From NCBI GenBank assembly GCA_036417435.1, contig CM070901.1:9708001-9772000 (forward strand): DNA of 64,000 nt. Direction: 5' to 3'. Shown piece by piece: positions 37,750-50,858 of this stretch (positions are counted from its first letter, which is position 1; each line of letters begins with the position of its first letter). Below the pieces are notes generated by a model, which was not told the origin of the DNA, did not search any database, and saw nothing but the letters and a program-made list of their open reading frames with translations. The DNA comes from Inia geoffrensis. Its lineage: Eukaryota; Chordata; Mammalia; Artiodactyla; Iniidae. Position numbers and translations under genes: made by a program.

Positions 37750-38165
37750 AAGAGCTAACATGTATTGAGTGCTTTTTTTTTTTTTTTTTTTTTTTTGCGG
37801 TACGCGGGCCTCTCGCTGTTGTGGCCTCTCCCGTTGCGGAGCACAGGCTCCGGACGCACAGGCTCAGCGGCCATGGCTCACGGGCTCAGCCGCTCCGCAG
37901 CATGTGGGATCTTCCAGGACCGGGGCACGAACCCACGTCACCTGCATCGGCAGGCGGACTGTCAACCACTGCGCCACGAGGGAAACCCTACTGAGTGCTT
38001 ATTGTGTATCAAACATTTGTCTAAATTCTTTTGATACATAAGCTCATTTAGTCCTCCAGAAACTGTAAGGGAGGGACATTATTATCGCCTCCTATATAGT
38101 TGGAAAACAGTCACGAAGCGGTTGTTTGTCAGAGTCAAAACACCGGTAAGTGGCAAGGATAGAAT
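37750..38165 (-). repeat. MIR SINE remnant split by a CHR SINE
   Basis: Left end ACATGTATTGAGTGCTT, continuing after the inserted SINE as GAGTGCTTATTGTGTATC, AAGCTCATTTAGTCCTCC and GTAAGTGGCAAGGATAGAAT. These are MIR motifs in reverse order. The SINE occupies 37775-37988. Confidence 0.6.
37775..37988 (-). mobile_element. CHR-type SINE, short subfamily, inside a MIR
   Basis: Full-length reverse copy. Target duplication TATTGAGTGCTT (37763-37774) and TACTGAGTGCTT (37989-38000), one mismatch. Confidence 0.94.
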
Positions 38166-38208
38166 ACTAGGCTTAACACATATTATACCCTCAATAAATG
38201 TAGTTAGT

Positions 38209-38328
38209 GGGACTTCCCCGGCTGTCCAGTGGTTAGAACTTCGTGCTTCCACTGCAGGGGGCCCAGGTTTGATCCCTGGTTGGGGGAACTACGATCCCCA
38301 CAAGCCGCATAGCACAGCCAAAAAAAAA
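38209..38328 (+). mobile_element. Short tRNA-derived SINE (CHR-related, about 120 bp)
   Basis: Shorter relative with head GGACTTCCCCGGCTGTCCAG, B-box-like GGTTTGATCCCTGG and a poly(A) tail. A perfect 13-bp target duplication, AAATGTAGTTAGT, lies at 38196-38208 and 38329-38341. Confidence 0.94.
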
Positions 38329-38341
38329 AAATGTAGTTAGT

Positions 38342-41300
38342 AATTTGATTATTATTTAGGATTATTAGAGAAGAGAAGAAAATAGTATAGAAAAACCAAA
38401 AGGACATGAATACATACGCTTACTTAACTAGCATTGTCACTGTTTTCTGTTAGAACCTCTTTGGAAGAGCACGCATCCTAGAGAAGTATAAAATCAAATT
38501 AGGAAAGAACTTCTAATTCACAGTAACTTCTGTTCAGCAGTGCTTGCAGTAGTGCTGTCCGACTTCTCAGTATATTGACTAAGAAAACCCAGGAAAGAAA
38601 AAAAAGACAAAATCTTAAAATGACCGTACAAACTAAAACAGAAGCAAACTACCACTGGGTAAAATCTCCACAACAGACTACCGAGAATCTGGACTCCATA
38701 TTGGGATTGCCCTCTCAGGTCAGGGTGGCTGTGAAACAGAGGAAGCTTCAGGGGACATAGAGGGATTGTAAGAGGTTTCGCACCCAAATGCTCCAGGAAG
38801 AAATCTGGGAGCAGGATATGCCATGCAATGTGCTATTTCTTAGGCATTATAGCAACTCAGCTCAGCAGAGAAACAGGATCATGTCTCTGAATTAATATTT
38901 TGCAGGATCCATCATAAAATTTCAAAAAACTCTCTTATGTGCTCGATAGGGTTCAAGAAAAACAGACTTCCTTATCAAGAAATGTAGAGAGTTATTAGTT
39001 ATTTTGATTTAAAGGGAACAGGGTAGGGATCAGTTGATTGACCCAGAGAGAGCTCATAATTCTATGACACTTTTATTAAAATAATTCGATTTTTAGATAA
39101 ACAACAGATCAACAGATGTCTGCCACATTATTGTGAATAAGAGTACAATTTGAATAAGAATCCTGTTCAAATCGATAAACATGGAGCATAGCCAATGAAT
39201 AAACACATGTTGGTTGCCATGGTTAAAAAAATGCTAGTGTAAGTTTGGTGAGATGCAAAGAGGTAATCAGCGTAAAGATAAAACTGGCTTAGAATTACTT
39301 GACTAGTAGAACTGCACAGAGAATTATATTAAGAGTTGACAAACTTAGCACTGATAAGCATATTCTAAAGCCAATGAACATATGAAGGAGGCAATACAAA
39401 TGATTGCTAATTCTAAGAATTTGTTACTCTACAGGATTGTCTCTTTATGTCTCTCAGGATGAGAGTGTGCTGGTTGACATCATCAAAAGAAGTATGTTGT
39501 AATTGTTGAGCTATTTTCTCTGATAATTACTCTTTTAGCCCTGAGGTTTGTTTTAAAAGCTTGATTTAGGAATATTTCCTGTTGTATTATTTTCATATTC
39601 CTTATGCATACCTCATGCAAATTAACTTTCTTATAGCCTCATACTGACCTTTACCTCACGGAAGGAAATTAAATTGTAAAATGGACCTGCTTAGGACAAT
39701 CATTTTCAGAAAGTATTTCTTCCTCTATGTTGTTGAAGTTTGAGACGCTTTTAGCATGCCAAGTCATCGATCTTATTATATAATGAAATAAAAATCTAGA
39801 CAACTGGCAAAAAATTAAAATATTTTGTCTCAGGATGAAAATGAAATAACAACTCTTAAAATATTGGAATACAGTAGAAAAGAAAAAAGTGCTGGCAACA
39901 ATTAGCTCTGAATATTCTCAGAATTTGAGGGTGCTTTTCATACCATATATTGGCATATTTGACATTTTTCTCAGGCTGCTTGAAATTGGTGAAACACATA
40001 TAAAGACAAAGACATTTTGATTCTGTAAATATCTGAAAATCCTCAATCTGTACTTCCAAAATATATTCACATATTAAGAAACAAAAATACCTTAAATACC
40101 TAGAAATGAAAGACGTGCTTTTGCATGTAGTAGTTACAAATAATAAACTATTTTCAGTTTTATCTAAGAGTGCTTTTGGATTAGTTTTTTAATCTCTGAT
40201 GATTTCTGAGGAAAATAAAACTTCAAGTTGTGTATTTTCTGTTCACAAAGTCTCAGCTGCCTCCTAAAATTCACAAATATAACCTTATGATGCCTGGTGG
40301 CACTAATGTCTTGTATACTAAAGAGGAAGGAGAAGAACTTTGGGTTTCCCATGACCATTTATTTTAAATTCACATTGCATCTTATTTTCAAACTCTGAAA
40401 TCATATTACATGGACTTTACTTCCTTTATCTAAACATCCTGATTCAATTTTCAATTTAAAGTGCTTTTGAATGTAATGTCATGCATGGAATCAAAAATAG
40501 AAGTATTGGTGTTTTATTTTCGTACCCAGGAATAGTTTTGTTTTTAAGCCAGGTTTAAAGGAAACAGACTTATAAAGAGAGCTTATAGATTTCAGAATCA
40601 TCTCAATAACCAATTACTTAGTTGAGGAAGATGAAGTGTAGGAGATAAAATAGCCAATCTATAAAACCCCATGAGTCCCAATTTTTTTTTTTAGAAATTT
40701 TAATTTTAAAAAAGTAGAAGAAAGAATCATAACATATAAAGTAGTAAGATTGTCAAGCTCTTGACCTCAGGGTTTGTAAAACAAAAAATATAAGTAGACT
40801 CGATGATTGTTTAATAAAGTCTATGATTCAGTTACATATAACATATTAATACATGCACAAAAGTCCTTCCTATTTGAGAATGTTTTCATGGAGATTAATT
40901 ATCTGGTTTTCCCAGAACCTCCTTCTTTCCCATTTCTGTCTAAGCCTACTTTTCCTTCTGTGTGATTCATTGTTTTCCTATGACGTTAAACATTCCTTTA
41001 CTTTAGGTAACATGATTAGAGGTTTTAAAAGGATATATTCATCAAAAGCTTTCAAATGTATGATTGTGATTTTACATTTGGTATCTTGAGACTTTTATTT
41101 TCTTTTCTCGTTAATGTGAGGTCTGGTCTGAAGCATCCTTTGAAGACACTTGAGCAAACAACTCATTTTATATCTTTGCTAAAGACTCAGTCTTATGACA
41201 TGGAAGAGAAAAATTAATCTCCGTGATCAAAGTTTATAATTTAAATTTTTACTTTGTATACTATTAATTTTAACCAGTGGTAGTCATTCCAGCATTTATT

Positions 41301-44300
41301 CTATAGATATATTGGAATCTTGGAAGCAAACCTGCGTGGCATATATAAAGTAGTAAAAAGAAACAACGGACATTTTAAAATAAAACACAAGAATAAACCA
41401 GTAGCTCTAATTAGGTTTTATAAAAATTACTCAACCAAATATCTAAACATTAAGGTAGTTCTATTTAAAAGTGAATTTAAGAGATCAACTCATTTACTAT
41501 ATGACACATATCCTAAGTATTAAAGCCAAAGACAGAAGTACGTAAACTTAGTATTTTACAATTGAATAGTTATTAGATTAAATATGCAATTTTAATATGA
41601 AAAATATTATTAAGTATCTCAATACTTCCAAAACTCAGGAAGTCAAGAAATGACTAGAATTTAAATACTGATAAGAATTATGACTAACAAATTCAGATAG
41701 TATGCCAATAAACATAATTAATTTACTTCATTTCTTCCATAAAATAAAATTCTTCGAATTTTTATTGCTTTGAAAATTACCATTCAATTAAATTGTAATA
41801 TCTTTAGCATTTTACAAGTAAAATTAAATAAAAAACAATTGAATTTAATATAGTTTGCATTTCTTTGGACAATTATGGCTGTGTATATGTATATTCACTA
41901 ACACACATATTTATAATATCAGCAAAAATAAATTTGAAGGAAAGAATCTAGTTTCATGTTGAGTTCTGATTAAGGTTTAATTTCCAGTAAAACAAACAAG
42001 ATGACTTTTTGACAGTTTGTGTTTTATCAGAAGAGAATCCTGATACTTAGGAGGCATTAAGGAATTATTATTGATAAGATGAATAAATAAACAATAATGG
42101 TTGATATCTGAGTCATTTTTCACTCAAATTCTTTATTATTGCTCTAAATTATTCTAGAGATGACTTCATTATTCTGACTTTTAGAATGTGAAAGGTTGAT
42201 GGAACATGATCTCTAAATCTCCTTTCAGCACTAGTGTTCAGTGATGAAATAAAATTTAAGAAATCTGCTGTCTAAAGCAGGTTCCCAGTAATGAACTGGA
42301 TTCCCCTTTTCAGAACAATGTCATGCTTTGAATAGAAAATTTCAAATCTTGCTAATTTTTTCTTATTCAAGAGAATCCCGCAGTGTTTTACTTGTAATAA
42401 AATACTGCCTTTTAGGAGCCACTATTACATTCATCGTGTCTTTGTCTTAATGCAGGTTAAATGATATCTTTTCTTTTTTTAGGCAGATACTCACAGTTGC
42501 TGGAATAAACAGTCAGTATTTGCAATATTCAGGGATTAAAAATTCTTCTTTTCACGCACTTTTTTAAAGCCCTCAAATTATTATTTTATTGATTTTTTTC
42601 TAATACTTTATATTTGATGTTTATAACCTTAATTTTCTAATCAAAATCCTTTGCAAAGTGTAAATATTGTCATACTATATTACCCCAAACATTTGCCTAA
42701 GGACTTTCTTCAGTGAGGGAAAGAGTGAAATTGAGTGACAGAGAAAATACACTTAACCCAGTAGACTGAAGGATAATTTTAATTATTATTTATCTTTTAA
42801 AATATCTTAAAAATTTTATCTTTTAAAAATCAAACTATATATGTATATATCTATATATGTATACACATACCTATCTATATATTTATCTATCTATATCACT
42901 CTGAAATCTTATTTTACAAATTCTTGGCAAAATAGCCACCTAGAGGAAAAAAACAAACAAAAAACAGAATAGAAGAAAATATACCTGAAATTGGCCAGCA
43001 AAAATAAATTAATGGATCAAGTTGCAAAGTTACTGTTTCCTTCATGATCCTATGGTTTTTTAGAGAATGTGTCTATTACATTTCATAATAGATATGCTTA
43101 TGAATAATATAGAGAAATAAAATTTTATGGATTGAACCATGATTTTTCAGTGACTTTACTTCCTAGTTTGAGGTATCATATATCTGGTTTGGGGGTGATA
43201 TTCATTTATCTATGTCTTTTAACACTCTGCTTTTCAGTTTTCTACCAAAAGTTTACTTCCAAAGACTCTATGTGAAATAATTTTCTGTGAATAATGCCTA
43301 AATACATTTCTGGGATCTCCTACTTAAAGGGAGCCTGTAATGAATCACATTATGATGTGAATAATGCCCATTTATCTATTCCATGAGATCAGTTCAGGTT
43401 TCCAGAGATTGGCATTTCAAAGTAAAGTAAAGCATTTTAAAGTATTTCATTGAAAAGAGCAATTCAGTACCTAACCTTATACCATAAAATATACTCAGAC
43501 ATATTGTGAAGACACAAAGGGATAACTCTGGTATTTTACTACATCATTGTGAAACTGTCTTGCCATTTTTTAGAGATGGGTGAAGCAAGACACATGTGAA
43601 TGTTTTGCATGTTATATTGAAATGACTGCTGTATGTGTTTGCCTACACAGGAACACCATGGTGTGTAATGTCCTCAGTGATAGACTTTATACTGTGTTGT
43701 TCATCTTTGCCTTCCTACCATCCAGTACAGTGACTTGAACCGAGGTGAAGCTGTAGCAAATGTTTATTGAACTGCAGCGGCTCTGTATGATTAAATAAGG
43801 ATAAATTAGGCATGAGGCATTCCAAACTATGGGTTATTAATAAATACATGTATCACTGGTATCATTAATACATATATGCCCTCCTTTGAGTTCATGTTTA
43901 AATAGTCCAATTTCTCTGCGGGTCACAATAGTTTAATGTTCAGAAAATAATTTGGAGATTTCACATACTGATTGCAATCTTTTCAAATGTTTTTATTCAG
44001 TTCCTTGCTCTAGTAAATAGAGTCTTACGCACAATTTTAATATTTTTAGTAGCTCCAGATTTAACAGTTTTAATCATCATCTTCCCCACAATTATTACTT
44101 ATTTCTTCCCAGTAGGCAAAGATATAAGAGATGAGACTGTAAACGGACTATCTAAAGATAATGCTGTTGTTTTTATGAAATCTATGATAAAGAATTTCCC
44201 TTGGTTATTAATTCTAAAAGTTGCATTTCTACTATAGAAAACTTAATTAGAAGGCTAAGTTCCACATAAATGTGATTTCCTGTAGAATGATTATATTCTT

Positions 44301-44317
44301 TAAAATCACAGTTAATA
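38342..44317. other. Gene-free, largely repeat-poor stretch
   Basis: About 6 kb of A/T-rich sequence with no recognised gene and no clear SINE or L1. A TATC/TATA-type simple repeat lies at about 42836-42896. Conserved non-coding elements would not be visible to me without a cross-species alignment. Confidence 0.6.
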
Positions 44318-44332
44318 CTGTCTTTTAATTTT

Positions 44333-44547
44333 TGTTTTGTTTTATTTTTGTTTTTGCGGTATGCGGGCCTCTCACTGTTGTGGCCTCTCCTGTTGCGGAG
44401 CACAGGCTCCAGACGCCCAGGCTCAGCGGCCATGGCTCACGGGCCTAGCCGCCCTCGCGGCATGTGGGATCTTCCCGGACCAGGGCACGAACCCGTGTCC
44501 CCTGCATCGGCAGGTGGACTCTCAACCACTGCGCCACCAGGGAAGCC
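44333..44547 (-). mobile_element. CHR-type SINE, short subfamily
   Basis: Full-length reverse copy with a perfect 15-bp target duplication, CTGTCTTTTAATTTT, at 44318-44332 and 44548-44562. Confidence 0.95.
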
Positions 44548-44562
44548 CTGTCTTTTAATTTT

Positions 44563-45740
44563 ATTAAATGCAATATTTTAGCACTCCTGCTGTTAATTTC
44601 TCTCTACTGTTTCTCAAGTGATACTACTTTTTTAAATGTAGTTTACAGTTATGTGGGGTTTTTTTTTTTTTCTTTAACCATTTGAAGGACCTCTTTTTAC
44701 TCTTCGGAGGCCCTTTCTACAATTTGTTGACTTATAAGGCAAAAACAGTGAAATGAAGTTAACAACAAAAAAACACTATATAAATATAATGTGTTTATAT
44801 ATGTGTGTATGCTTTTGGTTAGTTTTGCCTTCGTTTTATAAGATAAGCAAAGTTTGTGCAAGCTAGTGGGTCTGCTGTTTTTCTCTTAAATGAAATTAGC
44901 TACTCAACTCCTAGCTTCAAAAGATAAATGATACCTGCATCATCAGTCACAGATGGATTTGCGATTTGGGATAAATTTGAAGGATTGTCTTGTTTAAGTG
45001 TGGCTTTCAGTTGCGTATTGTAGCATGCAAACTTTATCAGAGAACATACAGGAAGAAAGTTTCTTTCTTTTTCCCTGCCTTTCACTCCTGTGTGATTCAT
45101 ATCTGAAAGTCCAACAGCTAACAGTACCAATCAGATACACAGTGCTCAATAAATATTTGTTCATTCAACCAACATGTTACAGAAAATGGGTTTGGATGTG
45201 TTATCTTACCTTTTATTTTCATTGTTGAAAAAACTTTAGGTGATGTAGATGAACAAATTTGTCAGGTTATCAAGGGTTTTCAGTTTTGTTTTCATTTTAA
45301 GACAGATGATAATTAAAGAGCAAGACAATCAAATATAAGGCCAGTTAATGTGACACAGTGAAAGTAAATTTAATGTGTTTAAATTTAGTTAATGCTATAT
45401 AGTTAAGTCTGTGAGCATTTCAGGGTTTGTGTATCTTCAATATTCTTTGTCCCCTTTTTTTCTCTTAAAGAAGGGCTACACTGCACATAACCAAAAAGTT
45501 AAGCTTTTTCAGCTTTGTCTTTAAAAACAATTTAAGCTTTTAATGTTCCAGTATTTTTCATTTAGCTAAAAGTCATTATTTACTTTTGTTTGCAGTGCAA
45601 AATTATAAAAGATTTCATGAGAGCAATAGCTGCCTGCATATGTTATTCTGGAAATCTCATTTTTCTCAAAGGATATTTGTTTGGTTTGTAACCTAGACAT
45701 TACTAGAAATGTTATATTATAATTAAAATACGGTACTTAA
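44563..45740. other. Gene-free stretch between two SINEs
   Basis: A/T-rich; no coding frame with family resemblance. AGTGCTCAATAAATATTTGTTC near 45140 looks like the end of an ancient MIR or L2 element, but too little remains to call it. Confidence 0.5.
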
Positions 45741-46123
45741 GGGACTTCCCTGGTGGTGCAGTGGTTAAGAATCTGCTTGCCAATGCAGGGGACACGGGTT
45801 CAAGCCCTCGTCCAGGAAGATCCCACATGCCGTGGAGCAACTAAGCCCGTTTGCCACAACTACTGAGCCTGCGCTCTAGAGCCTGCGAGCCACAACTACT
45901 GAGCCCATGTGCCACAACTACTGAAGCCCACGCACCTAGAGCCTGTGCTCCGCAACAAGAGAAGCCACCGCAACGAGAAGCCTGCACACCGCAATGAAGA
46001 GTAGCCCCCGCTTGCCGCAATTAGAGAAAGCCCACGCGCAGCAACAAAGACCCAACGCAGCCAAAAATAAATTTATAACAACACCAAAAAAAAATCAGAA
46101 AAGTATTTTAAAAATAAATAAAT
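45741..46123 (+). mobile_element. CHR-type SINE, long subfamily
   Basis: Long-form copy with tail AAAAATAAATTTATAACAAC and further A-rich sequence. Probable 16-bp target duplication at 45725-45740 and 46124-46139 with three mismatches (AAAATACGGTACTTAA and AAAATGTGGCACTTAA), so it is older than the short copies. Confidence 0.9.
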
Positions 46124-46194
46124 AAAATGTGGCACTTAAATACAGGGAATACTTTTCATAATCCTGTCCATGCACTAAAGTAAATTAATCTATA

Positions 46195-46350
46195 CTTGGC
46201 ACTTCATAAATATTTTAAAATTTAATCATCTTAAGAACACTGTAAACATTTTATTCCAATATTACAAATGAAAAAGTGAAGTTCAGAATATTTAAGTAAC
46301 TTTCCCAACATATTGCTTTTGATAAGTGGCAGAGCCAGGATTTAAATAAA
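46195..46350 (-). repeat. MIR SINE remnant
   Basis: Reverse MIR core: ATTACAAATGAAAAAGTGAAG, then AAGTAACTTTCCCAACA, then AAGTGGCAGAGCCAGGATTT. Confidence 0.7.
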
Positions 46351-47631
46351 AATATGCCACATTGGAAAGCCTTTACCTTTTGCTGAAATATATACTACTT
46401 TCCTCATAGGGCCTCCTATTGCTTCCATTTAATTCCAAGGTCATTTATTGAGCTTCTGTTATGTACATACTATGACAGTCTGGGTATTGACTTTTGTCTA
46501 TGGGCTTTATGACACCTCAGATGATTTAATTCAACCCAAGTCTCTCCTTAAAGACATTCTGTATTTACACACGTGACTGGTCAAAAAAATGTAAGCTATA
46601 TTTCCTGTGATTTATTTTTCCTTTCATGTACTTCTAATTTTTTAATAAAATTGTTCCCTATTCTTAGACCAATATCCCATACTAACGTTTAGTCTGAAAA
46701 GTTCCTTCATTAACCATAATTATTTGCCTCTTTTTCTTGTTTGGGCATCAACCAAGAGGGGCTTTGGAGAATATCAGGTCAGTAAATCAATAGAATCCAT
46801 AAATGTGAGGACCATAGAAAAAATTAGAAATTAGAAATCATGAGTGCTTATCTTGAAAAGAATGTGTGGAGGAAGGATGCTTAGAAATTAAATGAATTTC
46901 TGGGAATCGGGCATCTGATAAGGAGCCCAGACGTTAAGACTCAGGCTTTCATTGTATATTTCTACAATTCCTCCAGCCAGCGTTCAGTACTGTCTGCACG
47001 TTTTTACGTGACTTCTTTCACTTCTACAGTTGTTTATTTTGTTTTCTGTATTTGACTACTTATCCCCCCTACAGACACAAACTCCTTGAAGGCAAGGTTT
47101 AACTTCATCAGAAAGTCCTGCTATGTTTTTGAAGGGTCTCAAGGAATATTTCATCATTTAAACAAGATATTGGCTGCTTCTGAAGAGTATTAACAAATGA
47201 AAAAGCTACATACTAGCTATCTGTGGTCCTAGAAAAATGCTGTTAAAATCAGTCCATGATTTTTTTCTGATGAGATCAGACAGCTTGTATAAAGTCTTAA
47301 CTCTGTGTATAAAGCTATCAAACTCTTTGAAAAGAGACTACCACAAAAAAAGAAAATACAAATCAGCCAAAGAAAAAAGAAAAATAATTTTCTTAGTTGA
47401 TCTTTGAAATGCATAATGCCTTGTTTTCATATTCACAACAGTACTGGGAGTTGATTTAGCATTAAGATCAGTGACAAAATAACTCGATTAATACTTTCTA
47501 CTCCAATATCATTCTAAAATAAGAAAATATGTCTTTGTCTAATTTGATGACAGGAAGGATAATCAATAATCGGTGAGAGCATTTAGTGGTCAGATAAACA
47601 TTAACTGTATGAATGAAGAAATTTAAAAATA
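46351..47631. other. Gene-free stretch downstream of RGS18
   Basis: No coding frame with family resemblance and no clear repeat. It lies just beyond the farthest candidate RGS18 poly(A) signal. Confidence 0.5.
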
Positions 47632-48739
47632 TTTATTACTATAGGTGATCTACAGTTTTATGCTTTACAGTTCAACTAAAATAACATTTGCCAAAGCCAA
47701 ACGTATGACATTTTAAATAGACATTTACATATCATGCAACACACATCTAAAAGTAAATATTTCCCTATAGTTAGAGACATATATACTTATTAGCATCATC
47801 ATGTTTGAATAATATAGTATTAAATGATTCAGTGAGATTTGTAATAAGAACATGATCCATGGAGGAACACTATCTGAATATGAGCCCGTGTGGCATGTGC
47901 CTGAGTTTCCAGGGCCTTGGACTCCTTGCCTCTTTATTTCCTCTCCTTCCAAAAATAAAGGTTCATGACTCTGGGAATAAACCTCCTCTGCTCATCATTC
48001 AGATGACTGACTGCCCACTATTTTAGCGGCAAGTTTTTCTCACAGATGAGAAGATGCTCCACTCAGTCCCAACCTGGAGCTATTGCAGCATCTGGTCATA
48101 TTTCTTTGACCAGCAGAAGCGGTTCTGTATAACTGAGTAAGTCTGTGCTCACTTAGGAATGAGCACAAATGTGGATCCCATTCTTGACTATCAACCTAGG
48201 TTCTGTATGACCTGGAAGTTCTGTAGAGATGAATGTGTGCTCCCCAAAGTTCCTGTTGCTGGCTTATAACTAGAAGTGATATATTGCTATTCTTGAGCCA
48301 GGGTTCTGTACTCTCTATAACTGAGCCAGAGAAAAGCTTCATCATTATAGAAAATGTTGTCCGAATCCCTGGCTATCTGAGCATCATATAGTTTACATCT
48401 AGAAAAAAAGTCCAAACTAGATATTTGGCCGAACTGTTGAAATTTTGCAAAAGTTTAACCTTTACAGTCTTATACATCATTATTACTTCTTTTCTGCCTT
48501 TTAATTAAGCAATAAGTTTTTCTGACTATGAATGAAATGAAGTCAGATGGAAGCTTTTACAGAATATCTTGGCAGATAGAGTATATATTGTTAGACTAAA
48601 AATTTTGGTTTGCATTTTTTAAATCATTTCAAATGACGCACTTTATTTTAAAAGACTTACCAATTTGTTAACATAAACACGCTATATCTTAGAAGCAGAT
48701 ATACAAGCTTGCCAGCAAAATGAGCAAAATTAATTTTCT
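47632..48739 (-). other. RGS18: Probable RGS18 3' UTR with candidate poly(A) signals
   Basis: Sequence downstream of the RGS18 stop on the minus strand is A/T-rich and non-coding. AATAAA hexamers (TTTATT on the plus strand) occur at 48642-48647, 47933-47938 and 47632-47637, roughly 95, 800 and 1100 bases after the stop. I cannot tell from sequence alone which is used. The left limit given is that of the farthest candidate. Confidence 0.45.
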
Positions 48740-48997
48740 TTACAGCCAAATGGCAACATCTGACTTTACATCCTGGAATTCATTGTAGGTAAATGAACGT
48801 GATCGTCTTCTAAGATTTGTTGGTCTCTGAGGTCTTCCTTCTATCAAGTCTAAATAGATGTCAGATTTCAGAAAACGTGCGTAACTGTCTTGCTCCATGA
48901 GCTGATACACTCTGCTTTGTGCAGCATCAAAACTGTGGAGGGTGGGTTGGGTGATGCTCCTGGTGATGATTTCTTTGGTGTGAAAATCAAGGTTAAC
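48740..48997 (-). CDS. RGS18: RGS18 last coding exon (C-terminal half of RGS domain plus tail)
   Basis: RGS18 is a GTPase-activating protein for Gi/Gq alpha subunits, best known from platelets and megakaryocytes. This exon reads in phase 0 from a GTT codon right after a TATTATTATCCAG acceptor and gives 85 codons then TAA. It begins VNLDFHTKEIITRSITQPT, continues through the RGS motif QLMEQDSYARFLKSDIYLDL, and ends in VAIWL. The Leu, Asp and Arg of L-MEQ-D-SYA-R align with RGS4 residues that contact G-alpha (L159, D163, R167). The position of RGS4 Asn128 is Ser here (TRSITQPT), as in GAIP/RGS19. The tail keeps RRRSRSFT, whose two serines correspond to human Ser216 and Ser218, phosphorylation sites linked to 14-3-3 binding. 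The family assignment is firm. The strongest rival would be another R4-type RGS, but the RRRSRSFT tail and VAIWL end are RGS18-specific. Confidence 0.96.
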   Translation of the reverse strand, partial: VNLDFHTKEIITRSITQPTLHSFDAAQSRVYQLMEQDSYARFLKSDIYLDLIEGRPQRPTNLRRRSRSFTYNEFQDVKSDVAIWL

Positions 48998-49467
48998 CTG
49001 GATAATAATAGCAATAATAAAAGTGTAATTATCGTCAATCTACTTAAGTAAACACCTTTGAGAAACAGAAGTAAAGGACTGACTCCCCGTTGGAGGGGGC
49101 ATACGGCACTTGGATGCTTGGTGCTTTTCCTGTTGTGAGTCCAGGGATCCAGTGATTCACTCTGGGCTGGCATGTTACCTGGCTCTTCTCTCCCTTTTCA
49201 TCCAGTCCTTATCAGTCTCTGCCAGTGTAGGATCATGGAACTATGTAATGTTAGGTGTCCTAGAGATCATTAGATTCAACTCATTTTCAAAGTGGAAACT
49301 AAACTTTGTAGAAATTCAATTATTTTGAGTGAGGGCAAGCAGCGTGTTTGGGGCATATTTGGGATTTCAGTGTGAGGCTTTTGCTATATCCCAGTGCTCT
49401 TTTCATTATATTATGATGTTTTCCTACAAGCAAACGTGTGCTGAAAATGCTTATATGCATATATACG

Positions 49468-49479
49468 TGTGTGTGTGTT

Positions 49480-49511
<32 letters not shown>
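49468..49511. repeat. (GT)n(TA)n microsatellite in the RGS18 intron
   Basis: A GTGTGTGTGT tract with one TTT interruption passes into TATATATATA. It is a good candidate for length polymorphism. Confidence 0.9.
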
Positions 49512-50375
49512 AAGATATAAAATCCTTTAATGCTTTTTATCAAAACATTGATGATATATTCGGCTTGGATGGTGCTCAGTGTTCAGTTTTCAGGTAGGTT
49601 TCTTTTCCTTCGTGGGTAACACCACATAACCAGCTGCCTTTGTCTACTTGTGTGTAAGGGGAAGACAGGATAATACATTGAGACACAAAACAGATTGAGA
49701 CATACTGAAACAAGGAAAATAACTGTCATTTCATGTGTGACAGTATCTACATAAGCAATGCTACCTCGTGGACAACAATTTATAGCCAAACAGAACTCTT
49801 AACAGTGACAGATTATCAGTTGTACACTTCAGTGAAAAGACACCATTTACTGAGCACGTACTAAAAATACAGAAACTCTAATTCATATTCAAGGATAGTG
49901 AAGTAATATTTGCTGGTTTAATAGCCATTTTAGCCGTTGTTTCATACAGTTACCTCATACTGAGCTTGCAGTAAAACAAAAAAAAATCACAATTGTTTTT
50001 TTCTCTTGAACCATTGCCACATTAGGTTTTCCTCATCTTTCTATTACGAAATTTTCTTTTAGTCTATCTTAATGTGTAGGGATAATAATTACAGGGCAAA
50101 TGAAACTTTGTACAGGTAGATGAGCTAACATTAAAATAGTACATAATACAAACTTCTTGATTTCTCTTACCTTCCTGTATAAAAATCTTTAGTTTCTACA
50201 AGCAGTAACTTGTGCTAAGGTGATTAACATGATAAATGAATGAATCTAAATGTTGCAATTAATTGTATTCACTCTTAGCCTAGAATAAAATACCCTGAGG
50301 AGTAACTTCAGCTATACCTTTCCTTCCATAGCAATATCTTATAATGCATTCTGTTTGTAAATAGAAATCTATATA

Positions 50376-50858
50376 CAGGCAGACCTCGGAGATATTGCGG
50401 GTTCCCTTCTAGACTACCTCGGTAAAGGGGATATTGCGATAAAGTGAGTCACACAAATTTTTTGGTTTCCCAGTGCATAAAAATGTTATGTTTAGATGAT
50501 AATCCATTAAGTGTGTGATAGCATTATGACTAAAAAAACAACATACATACCTTAATTTAAAAATACTTCATTGTGAAAAAAGGCTAACCATCATCTGAGC
50601 CTTCAGTGAGTGACAGTAGAAACATCAAAGATCACTGATCACAGATCACCATAGCAAGTATAATAATAATGGAAAAAGTAAGAAATATTGTGAGAACTAC
50701 CTAAATGTTACATAGAGATATGAAGTGAACCAATGCTATTGGAAAAATGGCACCGATAGACTTGTTGAAGGCAGGTCTGTCACAAACCTTCAATTTGTAA
50801 AAAACAAAATATATGTGAAGTGCAATAAAATGAAAGGCAATAACATGAGGCCTGCTTG
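50376..50858. mobile_element. Tigger-like (TcMar/pogo) nonautonomous DNA transposon
   Basis: A 483-bp element lies between TA dinucleotides (50374-50375 and 50859-50860), with imperfect inverted ends. The left end is CAGGCAGACCTCGGAGATAT. The right end, complemented, is CAAGCAGGCCTCATGTTATT. The body contains the family's GATCACTGATCACAGATCAC stretch and ATTGCGATAAAGTGAGTCAC. It lies in the last RGS18 intron. No transposase frame remains. Confidence 0.85.

Noticed and set aside
1..48739. A second RGS gene (RGS21 lies downstream of RGS18 in human)
   Set aside because: I looked for RGS-domain signatures on both strands and found none besides the two RGS18 exons. In human the neighbour is roughly 130 kb away, so absence is expected.
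48868..49173. A 101-codon minus-strand open frame overlapping the last RGS18 exon
   Set aside because: It is in another frame from the RGS18 coding sequence and crosses the splice acceptor, so it is a shadow.
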